64,000 nt of DNA from Sphingobacterium faecale (GCF_016746095.1 NZ_JAERTY010000005.1:1-64000), one strand, 5' to 3'. Positions 45,041 through 52,844 are shown, numbered from the stretch's first letter. Notes: generated by a model from the letters alone, not told the origin. A program made the numbers and translations.

Positions 45041-45891
45041 TATAATATGATTTTTTCTATAGGCATCACCACGATTCCTTGTGCGCCTACAGACTTGAGT
45101 TTATTGATTTTACCCCAAAAATCATCTTCCGAAATCACGGTGTGCACAGCTACCCAGCCTTCCTCGGCTAGAGGTACCACGGTTGGACTCTTGACACCTT
45201 TCAATAATTCCGTTACTTTTTCGAGGTTGTTTTTTTCTACATTAAGTACCACATATTTCGTCTCTTTGGCCCTTAATACGGATTGAATCCGCTGCAACAG
45301 CTCCATTAGTATTTCGTTTTCTTCCAGACCTTCGCGTGCTATTAATATAGCTTCCGATTTGCGTACATCAGCAAATGGCTTCAAACCGTTGCTTTTTAGT
45401 GTACCGCCAGTCGATACAATATCGCAGATAGCATCGCTTAGCCCCAGACCTGGTGCAATTTCTACGGAACCAGAAATTGTCTGGATATCGGCGTTTATTT
45501 TATATTCTTCAAGAAAATTCTTAAGTATAACAGGGTAGGAGGTTGCGATTGATTTGCCATTAAGGTCTTTCAAATCAGATATTTTGGAGTCTCTAGGGAT
45601 AGCAAGTTTTAATGTACATTTGCCAAAGCCAAGACGCTGTAAATAAGCTACATTAGATTCTGTTTCGTCAATTACATTTTCGCCTACGATGCCAAGATCG
45701 GCAATACCTTCTTCGACATATCCTGGGATATCATCGTCTCTCAAAAACAATATTTCTAAGTTAAAATTAGAAACAGACGTAATAAGAGAGCTTTTATAGT
45801 TCTCAAAATCAAGACCGCAGTTTTTTAGAAGTTGAACGGATTTTTCATTTAATCTACCAGACTTTTGGATAGCTATTTTTAGATTTTTCAA
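45040..45891 (-). CDS. hisG: ATP phosphoribosyltransferase, long form
   Basis: This 283-residue enzyme catalyses the first step of histidine synthesis (ATP plus PRPP) and is normally feedback-inhibited by histidine. Core blocks are IAIQKSGRLNEKS, LGIVGENVIDE, GSVEIAPGLGLSDAICDIVSTGGTLKSNGL, and the C-terminal ACT-like regulatory domain (about 210-283, KYVVLNVEKNNLEKVTELLKG, GIVVMPIEKII) marks the long HisG that does not need HisZ. Start: TTG 45891, since an in-frame stop lies upstream and no ATG is available; TTG is a weak initiator. The leader carries a His-rich peptide and a stem, so regulation by attenuation is likely. Confidence 0.95.
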   Translation of the reverse strand: MKNLKIAIQKSGRLNEKSVQLLKNCGLDFENYKSSLITSVSNFNLEILFLRDDDIPGYVEEGIADLGIVGENVIDETESNVAYLQRLGFGKCTLKLAIPRDSKISDLKDLNGKSIATSYPVILKNFLEEYKINADIQTISGSVEIAPGLGLSDAICDIVSTGGTLKSNGLKPFADVRKSEAILIAREGLEENEILMELLQRIQSVLRAKETKYVVLNVEKNNLEKVTELLKGVKSPTVVPLAEEGWVAVHTVISEDDFWGKINKLKSVGAQGIVVMPIEKIIL

Positions 45892-45968
45892 AACGAATTG
45901 TTTAGTTGATGGTAAAACTATTATTAATTATAAAAATGAAATCGAGGGGGAGTTGCTTCACGTAGAAA

Positions 45969-46021
45969 CACATAACATTACATATCGCCAATCTGGCGAT
46001 GATGCATATGAATGTGATGTG
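45969..46021 (-). promoter_or_regulatory. Attenuator-like stem over the his leader peptide
   Basis: Minus strand: CACAT-C-ACATT-CATAT (46021-46006) pairs with ATATG-T-AATGT-T-ATGTG (45985-45969), 15 pairs with one mismatch and one bulge. The loop holds a second hairpin, ATCGCCA (46000-45994) with TGGCGAT (45990-45984), perfect 7-bp with a 3-nt loop. The left arm covers the first His codons. A ribosome stalled there would free the right arm. No terminator with a T-run was found further on, so the output could be translational (TTG start of hisG). Confidence 0.6.
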
Positions 46022-46037
46022 AAAAAACTGTTGTCAT
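45978..46037 (-). CDS. hisL: Histidine-rich leader peptide of the his operon
   Basis: A 19-codon frame begins at ATG 46037 and encodes MTTVFSHHIHMHHRQIGDM, then TAA. Five of the seven residues from 7 to 13 are His (HHIHMHH). It begins about 18 bp after the -7 element of a consensus promoter and ends 86 bp before hisG. This is the arrangement of His leader peptides in enterobacterial his attenuation, where ribosome stalling at scarce His-tRNA alters a downstream structure. The left arm of a long stem (45969-46021) is formed by the His codons. The frame is too short for routine gene calling, and its sequence is not the enterobacterial hisL. Confidence 0.75.
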   Translation of the reverse strand: MTTVFSHHIHMHHRQIGDM

Positions 46038-46055
46038 TTATTAATAATAATTTTC

Positions 46056-46086
46056 CAAATGTAGAATTTTGTTGGTGAGTTTGCAA
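46056..46086 (-). promoter_or_regulatory. Promoter of the his operon
   Basis: On the minus strand, TTG (46086-46084), exactly 20 bp, TACATTTG (46063-46056). The predicted transcription start is near 46048, about 10 nt before the leader peptide ATG. It is the same spacing as the rimP promoter. Confidence 0.75.
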
Positions 46087-46408
46087 GCTTTTTTTTATTT
46101 CTATTAAAAACTGTGAAAAAAGTAATGACACATTTAAATACTTTAGCCCTCCATAAAGGAAAGTATTGTTGTGATATGAATAGATGCGGTTGTAGTATAA
46201 GAGGGCTAGGTAGGTTTTGAATTAACACTGAAACATGAATAACAGAGGAGACAATATACACATACATCTATTTAACATAACGTAAATTATGTATATAATT
46301 CATGTGTTTTGATCTTTACATGATGGTTTTGACATTTAGCCGTAATAAATGGATTCTAGGTTTTAGACAAGCAAATAATTTGTTTACTTTGTATAAAGAT
46401 TTAAAAGA
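46087..46408. other. A/T-rich gap between his promoter and the CDF gene
   Basis: No gene was found. TAGCCCTC (46144-46151) and GAGGGCTA (46201-46208) form an 8-bp inverted repeat with a 49-nt loop of unknown meaning. TTTGTTTACTTTGT (46379-46392) just before the CDF start resembles a weak promoter element and recurs at 48879. Confidence 0.45.
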
Positions 46409-47305
46409 ATGTCGTCTAAAGCAGATAAAGCAGAAAAGACCGTATATTTTAGTATCATAGGAAGCTTTGCCTTGGCTATAGTTAAATGGTTGGCCGGTTT
46501 TTTTGGAAACTCATTTGCCTTGATAGCTGATGCTATTGAATCTACTACAGATATTTTCTCCTCTATATTAGTTTTACTAGGAATTAAATATTCAAAACGA
46601 CCTGCAGATGAGACTCATCCCTATGGACACGGCCGTATTGAGCCATTAGTTACTTTTATTGTTGTTATTTTCTTGGTGATATCAGCTACAGTTATTGCTC
46701 ATCAGAGTGTGATTAATCTAAGAACCCCACACGAGCCGCCAGAGGCTTGGACATTATTTGTGCTTGGTGGAATTATTATATGGAAAGAAATTAGTTATCA
46801 TGTTGTTAATAGACGTGCCAAAGCCTTAAATAGCACTTCGTTAAAAGCCGATGCTTGGCATCACCGTAGTGATGCAATCACCTCTGTTGCAGCGTTTATA
46901 GGTATTTCTTTTGCTATTTGGTTAGGCGAAGGGTATGAATATGCGGACGATTGGGCTGCATTGTTTGCGGCCGGATTTATTCTATATAACTGTTATCATA
47001 TTTTTAGACCAGCTTTAGGTGAAATTATGGATGAAAATCTTTTCGAAGATATGGTAGATGAAGTTAAGACTATGTCGCTTTGTGTTGATGGCGTTCTTGC
47101 TACTGATAAGTGTTTTGTTAGAAAAATTGGCATGACATATATTGTTGATCTTCATGCGGTTGTAAGTCCTGATTTAAGTGTTAGACAAGGCCATGATATT
47201 GCACATGCGTTGAAGGACTATTTGATGTTGAATATGCCTTCGATTTCAAATGTTTTTGTGCATATAGAGCCGTTCGATCCTGCTGCTAGGCGGAGCAACA
47301 ACTAA
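46409..47305 (+). CDS. Cation diffusion facilitator transporter
   Basis: This 298-residue CDF transporter has six membrane segments (1-200) and a C-terminal cytosolic domain (about 205-298, FVRKIGMTYIVDLHAVVSPDLSV, HVHIEPFD-like). In the first metal site the family's usual Asp/His is Glu44 (DAIESTTD, then Asp48). The second site is H151-H152-R-S-D155. These proteins export divalent metals such as Zn, Fe or Mn in exchange for protons. Glu instead of the normal first ligand hints at altered metal choice. It is monocistronic, with the gdhA gene 203 bp downstream. Confidence 0.9.
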   Translation: MSSKADKAEKTVYFSIIGSFALAIVKWLAGFFGNSFALIADAIESTTDIFSSILVLLGIKYSKRPADETHPYGHGRIEPLVTFIVVIFLVISATVIAHQSVINLRTPHEPPEAWTLFVLGGIIIWKEISYHVVNRRAKALNSTSLKADAWHHRSDAITSVAAFIGISFAIWLGEGYEYADDWAALFAAGFILYNCYHIFRPALGEIMDENLFEDMVDEVKTMSLCVDGVLATDKCFVRKIGMTYIVDLHAVVSPDLSVRQGHDIAHALKDYLMLNMPSISNVFVHIEPFDPAARRSNN

Positions 47306-47468
47306 AAATTAATTTATCCCATTGGTGCAACATTGCTCCTCTCCTCCCTATTTTTTTTGCAGCTCCCTTCCCCTACTTGATTAATGCTCGCGTGGCGGTG
47401 TTATGCTATTGTTTTTGATCTTTTGTTATGTTTTTTTAATTTTTTTATAAATATTTATATGAAATTAT

Positions 47469-47476
47469 TAAATTTG
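47469..47476 (+). promoter_or_regulatory. Promoter -7 element for gdhA
   Basis: TAAATTTG, 32 bp before ATG 47509, in an A/T-rich gap (47306-47508). No exact TTG lies at 20 bp upstream. Confidence 0.4.
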
Positions 47477-47508
47477 AAAACTTCTATATAAAGTTTTTTC
47501 AAAGAAAG

Positions 47509-48840
47509 ATGCTAAACCTTAACAATTTTATTAAATACGTTGAAAAACGCAATCCCAATGAGTCCGAGTTTTTACAAGCGGTAATTGAAGTTTTGGAGGA
47601 TCTTATTCCTTATATCAATAAATATCACCCCGAATTTGAGAGTTTGAAAATTTTAGAGCGGTTAACTGAGCCAGAAAGAGTGATCTCTTTCCGTGTCGCC
47701 TGGCTGGACGATAATAACCAGATTCAGGTCAATCGAGGATATAGAGTTCAGATGAATAGCGCTATTGGTCCTTATAAGGGTGGACTTCGCTTCGCTCCTA
47801 GTGTGAATCTCAGCGTTTTGAAGTTTTTGGCGTTTGAGCAGGTTTTTAAAAATTCGCTTACGAGTTTACCTATTGGCGGAGGTAAAGGTGGTGCCGACTT
47901 TGATCCAAAAGGTAAATCTGACAACGAGATAATGCGTTTCTGTCAGTCCTTTATGACCGAGCTGTATCGTCATATCGGTGCCGATACAGACGTACCTGCG
48001 GGTGATATTGGCGTTGGTGGCAGAGAGATTGGTTATCTATTCGGTCAATACAAACGTATTCAGAACAATTTCACGGGTGTGCTTACTGGAAAAGGTGTCA
48101 ATTGGGGTGGCTCTTACATCCGACCAGAGGCTACCGGTTACGGACTTCTTTATTTCGTAGGTTGCATCTACGATTCTATAAATGAGAATCTGGAGGGAAA
48201 AACTGTTGCGATTTCTGGCGCAGGCAACGTTGCTTACTTTGCGGCAGAAAAAGCCATTTCATTGGGTGCTCGGGTAATTACCATATCCAATAGCTCAGGC
48301 ACATTGTATGACAAAGAAGGGCTTACTTTAGAGAAACTATCCTTTATCAATACCCTAGGGCGTGATTTGAATAAGTTTACAAAAAAATATAAGACAGCGA
48401 CCTTTCATCCCGGCGAGAAGCCGTGGCAATTTAAATGCGATATTGCGCTACCCTGTGCCACAGAGAATGAACTGAATGAAGCAGATGCTAAGAAATTGAT
48501 AAAAAATGGTTGCAAATGTGTTGCCGAAGGTGCCAATATGCCTTCTACGGCAGAGGCAGTCAAAGTTTTTTTAAAAGCTAAAGTGTTTTTTGCGCCGGGC
48601 AAGGCCGCAAATGCAGGTGGTGTCGCTGTATCGGGGCTAGAGATGTCGCAGAATTCGATTGGACAGCAGTGGTCCGCCAGTAAAGTGGATGGTCGGCTAA
48701 AAACCATTATGGAGAATATTCATAAGACCTGTGTGCGTTATGGAAAAGAAGAAGGTGGATATATCAATTATCTGAAAGGGGCCAATATTGGCGGTTTTAT
48801 CAAAGTTGCTGAGGCGATGAAGTCTCAGGGCGTATTATGA
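47509..48840 (+). CDS. gdhA: NADP-type glutamate dehydrogenase
   Basis: This 443-residue hexameric-type GDH interconverts 2-oxoglutarate plus ammonium and glutamate. The signature PIGGGKGGADFDP carries the catalytic Lys, preceded by GPYKGGLRFAPSVN. ADTDVPAGDIGVGGREIGYLFGQY and the Rossmann loop GAGNVAYFAAEKA follow. Length and motif order fit the NADP-specific anabolic enzyme (GdhA) of Bacteroidota. It consumes the 2-oxoglutarate made by the icd product. It has its own promoter and is followed by a small gene with its own leader. Confidence 0.95.
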   Translation: MLNLNNFIKYVEKRNPNESEFLQAVIEVLEDLIPYINKYHPEFESLKILERLTEPERVISFRVAWLDDNNQIQVNRGYRVQMNSAIGPYKGGLRFAPSVNLSVLKFLAFEQVFKNSLTSLPIGGGKGGADFDPKGKSDNEIMRFCQSFMTELYRHIGADTDVPAGDIGVGGREIGYLFGQYKRIQNNFTGVLTGKGVNWGGSYIRPEATGYGLLYFVGCIYDSINENLEGKTVAISGAGNVAYFAAEKAISLGARVITISNSSGTLYDKEGLTLEKLSFINTLGRDLNKFTKKYKTATFHPGEKPWQFKCDIALPCATENELNEADAKKLIKNGCKCVAEGANMPSTAEAVKVFLKAKVFFAPGKAANAGGVAVSGLEMSQNSIGQQWSASKVDGRLKTIMENIHKTCVRYGKEEGGYINYLKGANIGGFIKVAEAMKSQGVL

Positions 48841-48917
48841 TGATATTCTTACGGGATTAATTATACAATTGCTAAGATTTTGTTTACTTTGTGGCCTTCT
48901 AATTAAATCAAGATTAA

Positions 48918-49163
48918 ATGAGGGTTTTAGCAGAATTGCCACATCCAGATTGTAAGATTACTATTTTTGGGATGAATCAAAAGTTCATCATCAAGTTTGA
49001 GCAAGGGAATCTTGAGCAATCCTATAAGATTGCAGAATCAGATGTGTTGAATGGAGTTAATGGGGTCTTTGAGATTCTAGATGAACATTTTATCAATCAC
49101 GTCCTAAAGTCTTTTACAAGTATGCGGACCGGGTTTAACGATACCTACAATAGATACTATTAA
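48918..49163 (+). CDS. Small conserved-looking hypothetical protein, 81 aa
   Basis: The frame MRVLAELPHPDCKITIFGMN...NHVLKSFTSMRTGFNDTYNRYY is compact and mixed alpha/beta, with no signal or membrane segment. I do not recognise a family. It starts at ATG 48918, 25 bp after the 14-mer TTTGTTTACTTTGT shared with the CDF leader, and is closed by a terminator hairpin, so it is a stand-alone gene. A role cannot be inferred. Confidence 0.6.
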   Translation: MRVLAELPHPDCKITIFGMNQKFIIKFEQGNLEQSYKIAESDVLNGVNGVFEILDEHFINHVLKSFTSMRTGFNDTYNRYY

Positions 49164-49168
49164 ATAAA

Positions 49169-49199
49169 AATAGGTGAGCTTTTCTATCACTCTCCTATT
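49169..49199. terminator. Terminator between the small gene and the sirtuin gene
   Basis: AATAGG-T-GAG (49169-49178) pairs with CTC-T-CCTATT (49190-49199), one T/T mismatch, followed by a T-rich run. It can serve both convergent genes. Confidence 0.75.
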
Positions 49200-49200
49200 T

Positions 49201-49914
49201 TTATTTTTCAAATGTATGTTTTTTTCTAAAATTGGCTACCATATCTGGTAGTGCTATCGAAGCCTTTTCTTCAAATAGTTGTATTGCATTGCTTCTTATA
49301 TTTAGCGGAGGAATATTCGGATCTACAACCACTATTTTACATTCGCTCGATGTTTCATAGACTAGATTTGCTGCAGGGTATACTTGCAGAGAAGTGCCTA
49401 CAACCAGTAGAAAGTCCGCATTCTTTACCAGTCGAATCGCTTTATCCATATTGGGTACAGTCTCTCCAAACCACACTACATGCGGCCGCAAAGGTGAGCC
49501 AAATTCGCAGGTTTCCTCCATTCTAATTGTGTCCCCTATTATCGGGTACACCATGGTAGGGTCTAGCGAAGATTGCGATTTTCTAATTTCACCATGCAGG
49601 TGTATGATATTTTTACTACCTGCACGTTCGTGGAGGTCATCTATATTCTGTGTGACAATCCACACATCTGCATCTTGTTCTAGGTCGGCTAGCGCGACAT
49701 GTGCTGGGTTAGGCTCCGCTAGAATACACTTTTTCCTTCGTTCATTATAAAAACGCTGTACCATCTCTGGATTTCTTCGCCATGCATCCGGGGTTGCCAC
49801 ATCTTCAATGCGATATCCTTCCCATAGTCCATCATTCCCCCTGAATGTCTGTAGTCCACTTTCGGCAGAGATGCCAGCACCGGTTAAGACGACTATCTTA
49901 CTTCGTTTTGTCAT
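49201..49914 (-). CDS. cobB: Sirtuin-type NAD-dependent deacylase
   Basis: This 237-residue Sir2 protein has GAGISAESGLQTFRGNDGLW (NAD-binding), QNIDDLHERAG, catalytic HLHG, VVWFGE and GTSLQVYPA. Residues Tyr-x-x-Arg (FYNERR) match the class III signature that favours succinyl/malonyl-lysine. The zinc-binding Cys quartet usual between HGxL and the VVWFGE strand is almost absent: one Cys remains in EETCEFGS. The protein may still fold through other contacts, as in some zinc-poor sirtuins. It removes acyl groups from lysines and so links NAD levels to metabolism. Confidence 0.88.
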   Translation of the reverse strand: MTKRSKIVVLTGAGISAESGLQTFRGNDGLWEGYRIEDVATPDAWRRNPEMVQRFYNERRKKCILAEPNPAHVALADLEQDADVWIVTQNIDDLHERAGSKNIIHLHGEIRKSQSSLDPTMVYPIIGDTIRMEETCEFGSPLRPHVVWFGETVPNMDKAIRLVKNADFLLVVGTSLQVYPAANLVYETSSECKIVVVDPNIPPLNIRSNAIQLFEEKASIALPDMVANFRKKHTFEK

Positions 49915-49979
49915 TCTTCAAAGATAAAAAAAGAACGCATAGAGCAATACTTCCTCTATAGGGGAAATGTCTACCAGCA

Positions 49980-50279
49980 CTATTGTTTTACAAAGTAGCG
50001 ATGTTCGATAACAGTTACTTCGTCTTCTTTTTTCGTCATTTTATCGAGCCCAGCTTTGATGCTACAGTGTCCCGTTATTCCACGGTATACCAAAGCTCCG
50101 CCAAGGGTTACCCCGGTCAATGCTGTCATTGGACGTTTTATGAGTTGCTTTATGCCTATTCCTAATATCAACCCACCGGCCACAACGGACAGTATTCGTT
50201 CAGAGGTCCCGATATTTCCATCGACACAATCTTCATCCACTTTCTTTTTTATCTTTTCTAAGGCGTAATTTAAAAGCAT
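49980..50279 (-). CDS. DUF2892-type small membrane protein
   Basis: This 99-residue protein has a charged N-terminus and two hydrophobic segments (ILSVVAGGLILGIGIKQLI; MTALTGVTLGGALVYRGITG) and fits the DUF2892 pattern with NIGTSERILSVVAGG at its start. DUF2892 proteins occur with rhodanese or stress functions in other bacteria; its role here is unknown. It lies on the minus strand, upstream of the sirtuin gene (about 65 bp), so the two could be cotranscribed. Confidence 0.7.
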   Translation of the reverse strand: MLLNYALEKIKKKVDEDCVDGNIGTSERILSVVAGGLILGIGIKQLIKRPMTALTGVTLGGALVYRGITGHCSIKAGLDKMTKKEDEVTVIEHRYFVKQ

Positions 50280-50389
50280 AATAAATGTTGTTTTATGTTA
50301 CAGTTATATAACAACTTATTTGAAATTATGTTTTTCAATATATATGAATATATGTATCTTAACGCGTATTTTTAAGAGAGATTTATAAG

Positions 50390-51229
50390 ATGCGGGTAAA
50401 AAAACACTCCGGAGAATTAGTTCCTTTCAAACCTGATAGTTTGCGTTATTCCTTGTCCCGCTCTGGAGCCAACCCAGAGGAGGTCGATGGTGTATTCGAA
50501 CGTATAAAAGATAAGTTATATGATGGTATTTCTACCCGTGAACTTTACGAGTTAGCGTTTGAGTATTTAAAGTCCTGTAGAGATACTTATGCCGCTCGAT
50601 ATAGTTTGAAGAAAGCCTTAAGGGATCTTGGCCCCGAAGGGTTTTATTTCGAAAAATGGGTGGCTCGAATGTTTCAGGAGGACGGTTATCAGGCTGTGAC
50701 CGGACAGACCATCCAAGGACACGCTGTCACGCATGAGATTGACGTCGTCGCGAGCAAGGGAAAGGAGCTTTTGGCGATAGAGTGCAAATTTCGAAACGAT
50801 GTGGATGCGAAGATATCGGTAACCACTCCTATGTATTTTATGTCTAGAGTGGTAGATATATCAAATATTTCCTACACGTTTTTTAATAAGTCATTAAAAA
50901 TATCTGCCGGATGGTTGGTCACAAATGCTTATCTGACTACGGACTCTATCAAATTCGGTGAGTATCATAAAATGAATCTATTATCTTGGGATTACCCTAA
51001 AACATACAGCCTTAAAGCCCGTGTCGATAATAACGGACAATACCCAGTCACTTGCCTAACCTCGCTGAATGCACAGGATAAGGCCAGGCTTTTGAAAGCA
51101 CAATGTATTTTGGTCAAAGACGTGGTTAGATATCCCAAATTTCTACGTGATTTAGAAATCACTGACCAAAAGAGGAAGCAGGTCTTAGAAGAGGCCATAG
51201 AATTGGTTAATAGCCCTTTGGAACATTGA
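50390..51229 (+). CDS. ATP-cone domain fused to an Mrr-like nuclease
   Basis: Residues 1-85 are an ATP-cone domain (RVKKHSGELVPFKPDSLRYS, GISTRELYELAFEYLKS), the allosteric nucleotide sensor of ribonucleotide reductases and some nucleotide enzymes. Residues 95-210 carry an Mrr-like PD-(D/E)XK nuclease core with EKWVARMFQEDGYQAV, Asp118 in EIDVVASK and Glu131-Cys-Lys133 in LAIECKF. The C-terminus is a helical tail. The nuclease may be controlled by ATP or dATP. Such fusions are sporadic in Bacteroidota. It is convergent with the Nudix gene (3-bp gap) and has no modification methylase nearby. Confidence 0.8.
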   Translation: MRVKKHSGELVPFKPDSLRYSLSRSGANPEEVDGVFERIKDKLYDGISTRELYELAFEYLKSCRDTYAARYSLKKALRDLGPEGFYFEKWVARMFQEDGYQAVTGQTIQGHAVTHEIDVVASKGKELLAIECKFRNDVDAKISVTTPMYFMSRVVDISNISYTFFNKSLKISAGWLVTNAYLTTDSIKFGEYHKMNLLSWDYPKTYSLKARVDNNGQYPVTCLTSLNAQDKARLLKAQCILVKDVVRYPKFLRDLEITDQKRKQVLEEAIELVNSPLEH

Positions 51230-51232
51230 TTT

Positions 51233-51643
51233 TTAGAAAGACTGTGCTAACCACAGCGGAAGTGCAAATTCCTTTAGAAGATGTGCTAGGTTATAGTCTT
51301 TGTAGTTTGCATGGCTAAGCCAGACGTGTTCTACTATTTCGGCATACGTTGATACTTTTATATTTAATGGTGAATTGAGTCGGAATATATGTCCTTCTAC
51401 AATAGTGTCAGGCTCATTAGCTGCTTGGGTGATGTGTGTGCCAACTAAAGTTAAGGCAGTCGGCTCAAATCGAAGATGGAGTTCTTCGCTAAGCTCTCGG
51501 ATTAGTGCGTCAATCGGTGTTTCTTGAAATTCGATCTTGCCACCCGGTAGGGTGTAATAAACTGAATTGTTCTTTCTTAGGGCTAGAATTTCGTTCCGTT
51601 CGTTTGTAATGATTGCTAGGGCAACTGTTATTTTGGATGTCAT
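51233..51643 (-). CDS. Nudix hydrolase
   Basis: This 136-residue protein has a complete Nudix box, GGKIEFQETPIDALIRELSEEL (motif GX5EX7REUXEEXGU), beginning at Gly34. The flanking strands are KITVALAIITNERNEILALRK and VEHVWLSHANY. These Mg-dependent enzymes hydrolyse nucleoside diphosphates linked to X, such as oxidised nucleotides or NADH. The substrate cannot be told. It lies downstream of aroB on the same strand beyond a 15-bp inverted repeat. Confidence 0.9.
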   Translation of the reverse strand: MTSKITVALAIITNERNEILALRKNNSVYYTLPGGKIEFQETPIDALIRELSEELHLRFEPTALTLVGTHITQAANEPDTIVEGHIFRLNSPLNIKVSTYAEIVEHVWLSHANYKDYNLAHLLKEFALPLWLAQSF

Positions 51644-51679
51644 ACCTAATACTTCGCTAGGTTCTTTTGATACTATATC

Positions 51680-51724
51680 ATGACATTGCTATAGGTGTGG
51701 ATTGTGAGTCTATAGCAATGTCAT
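51680..51724. repeat. Perfect 15-bp inverted repeat between aroB and the Nudix gene
   Basis: ATGACATTGCTATAG (51680-51694) and CTATAGCAATGTCAT (51710-51724), loop of 15 nt. No T-run follows on either strand. It fills most of the 101-bp gap. Confidence 0.75.
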
Positions 51725-51744
51725 ACCACTTGTGTATATTCTAT

Positions 51745-52812
51745 CTATTCTATGCAGCTTTCTAGGTAGTAATCCAGTGCAGACTTAATATCGTCTTCAC
51801 TGATGAATACATTGTATGTAGCGTTCCCTATCTCTTTTAATAAGGCAAAACCAATCTTACCTTCTTCATTCTTTTTGTCATTTTTCATGAGTTCAATCAA
51901 CTCTCCGTAGATTTCAGTCCCGAAAGCATAACGATCGTACCGGGATAAAAAGGTCTGGGTAATATCTTTTAGTTCACTTTCTGTAAGTCCGGTATGCTTA
52001 TGGGATAACCAAGCTTCACAGATCATCCCGATAGCTATGGCTTCTCCATGTAATAAAGGATTGCTGTCATGTAATAATGAATATCCTTCTACAGCATGTC
52101 CGATGGTGTGACCAAAGTTCAAGATCTTTCGTAATCCCTGTTCCGTTGGATCGCTTACGATTACCTTGTTCTTTATCTCTACCGAGCGGTATACAATCTC
52201 AGTACTTACCTTTGTCGTATCAATTTGCTTACAGGTATTGTATAAATCTTTGTCCTGAATCAAGCCGTGTTTTATGATTTCTGCAAATCCGGAGGTTAAT
52301 TGCCTTTGGTCCAGCGTATCCAGAAAAGCGGAACTGATGAAGACTGCTTGTGGTTGCGTGAAGGTACCGATAATGTTTTTTACATTATCAAGGTCGATTC
52401 CTGTTTTACCTCCTACTGATGCATCTACCTGTGATAATAACGTCGTGGGTATTTGTACAAAATCAATTCCTCTTTTAAACGTAGAGGCCGCAAACCCACC
52501 CATATCCGTCACCACTCCTCCTCCTAGATTTATCATTAGGGCTTTTCTGTCGGCACCGAAGTCTAGCATAGTTTTCCATACCCCGATACAGAAATCAATA
52601 TTCTTGTTTTCTTCCCCTGGGTCTATTTCGATGATGTCGTAATCCAAAAGATTTGGAAGAGCTGCTTGTAGTACCGGCAAGCAGTGGTCATTGGTATTTC
52701 TATCTACAAAGATAAGAATCTGTGAATATCCCTTTTTGGCAATATACGACTCGAGTGATTTTAACGTGTCGTCAAAATAAACTTTATACCCTAAACTATC
52801 TATTGTTTGCAT
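51745..52812 (-). CDS. aroB: 3-Dehydroquinate synthase
   Basis: This 355-residue enzyme closes DAHP to 3-dehydroquinate in the shikimate pathway using NAD and zinc. Seen are EIDPGEENKNIDF, LNLGGGVVTDMGGFAASTFKRGIDFVQIPTTLLSQVDASVGGKTGID (in pieces: GGGVVTDMGGFAAS, PTTLLSQVDASVGG), FAEIIKHGLI, LNFGHTIGHAVEGYS and HGEAIAIGM, which carry the zinc Glu and His ligands. It is probably cotranscribed with the upstream S4 gene (32-bp gap). Confidence 0.95.
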   Translation of the reverse strand: MQTIDSLGYKVYFDDTLKSLESYIAKKGYSQILIFVDRNTNDHCLPVLQAALPNLLDYDIIEIDPGEENKNIDFCIGVWKTMLDFGADRKALMINLGGGVVTDMGGFAASTFKRGIDFVQIPTTLLSQVDASVGGKTGIDLDNVKNIIGTFTQPQAVFISSAFLDTLDQRQLTSGFAEIIKHGLIQDKDLYNTCKQIDTTKVSTEIVYRSVEIKNKVIVSDPTEQGLRKILNFGHTIGHAVEGYSLLHDSNPLLHGEAIAIGMICEAWLSHKHTGLTESELKDITQTFLSRYDRYAFGTEIYGELIELMKNDKKNEEGKIGFALLKEIGNATYNVFISEDDIKSALDYYLESCIE

Positions 52813-52844
52813 GCTGTTAAAATGAAGAAGTAAATATACGTATT

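Noticed and set aside
45892..45968. Rho-independent terminator in the his leader
   Set aside because: I looked for a GC stem with a following T-run between the leader peptide and hisG and found none, so classic transcription attenuation is not shown.
46034..46267. Minus-strand frame of 77 codons overlapping the his promoter region
   Set aside because: It spans the promoter and the start of the His leader in another frame, with Ser/Ile/Lys-rich random content; the leader peptide explains the region better.
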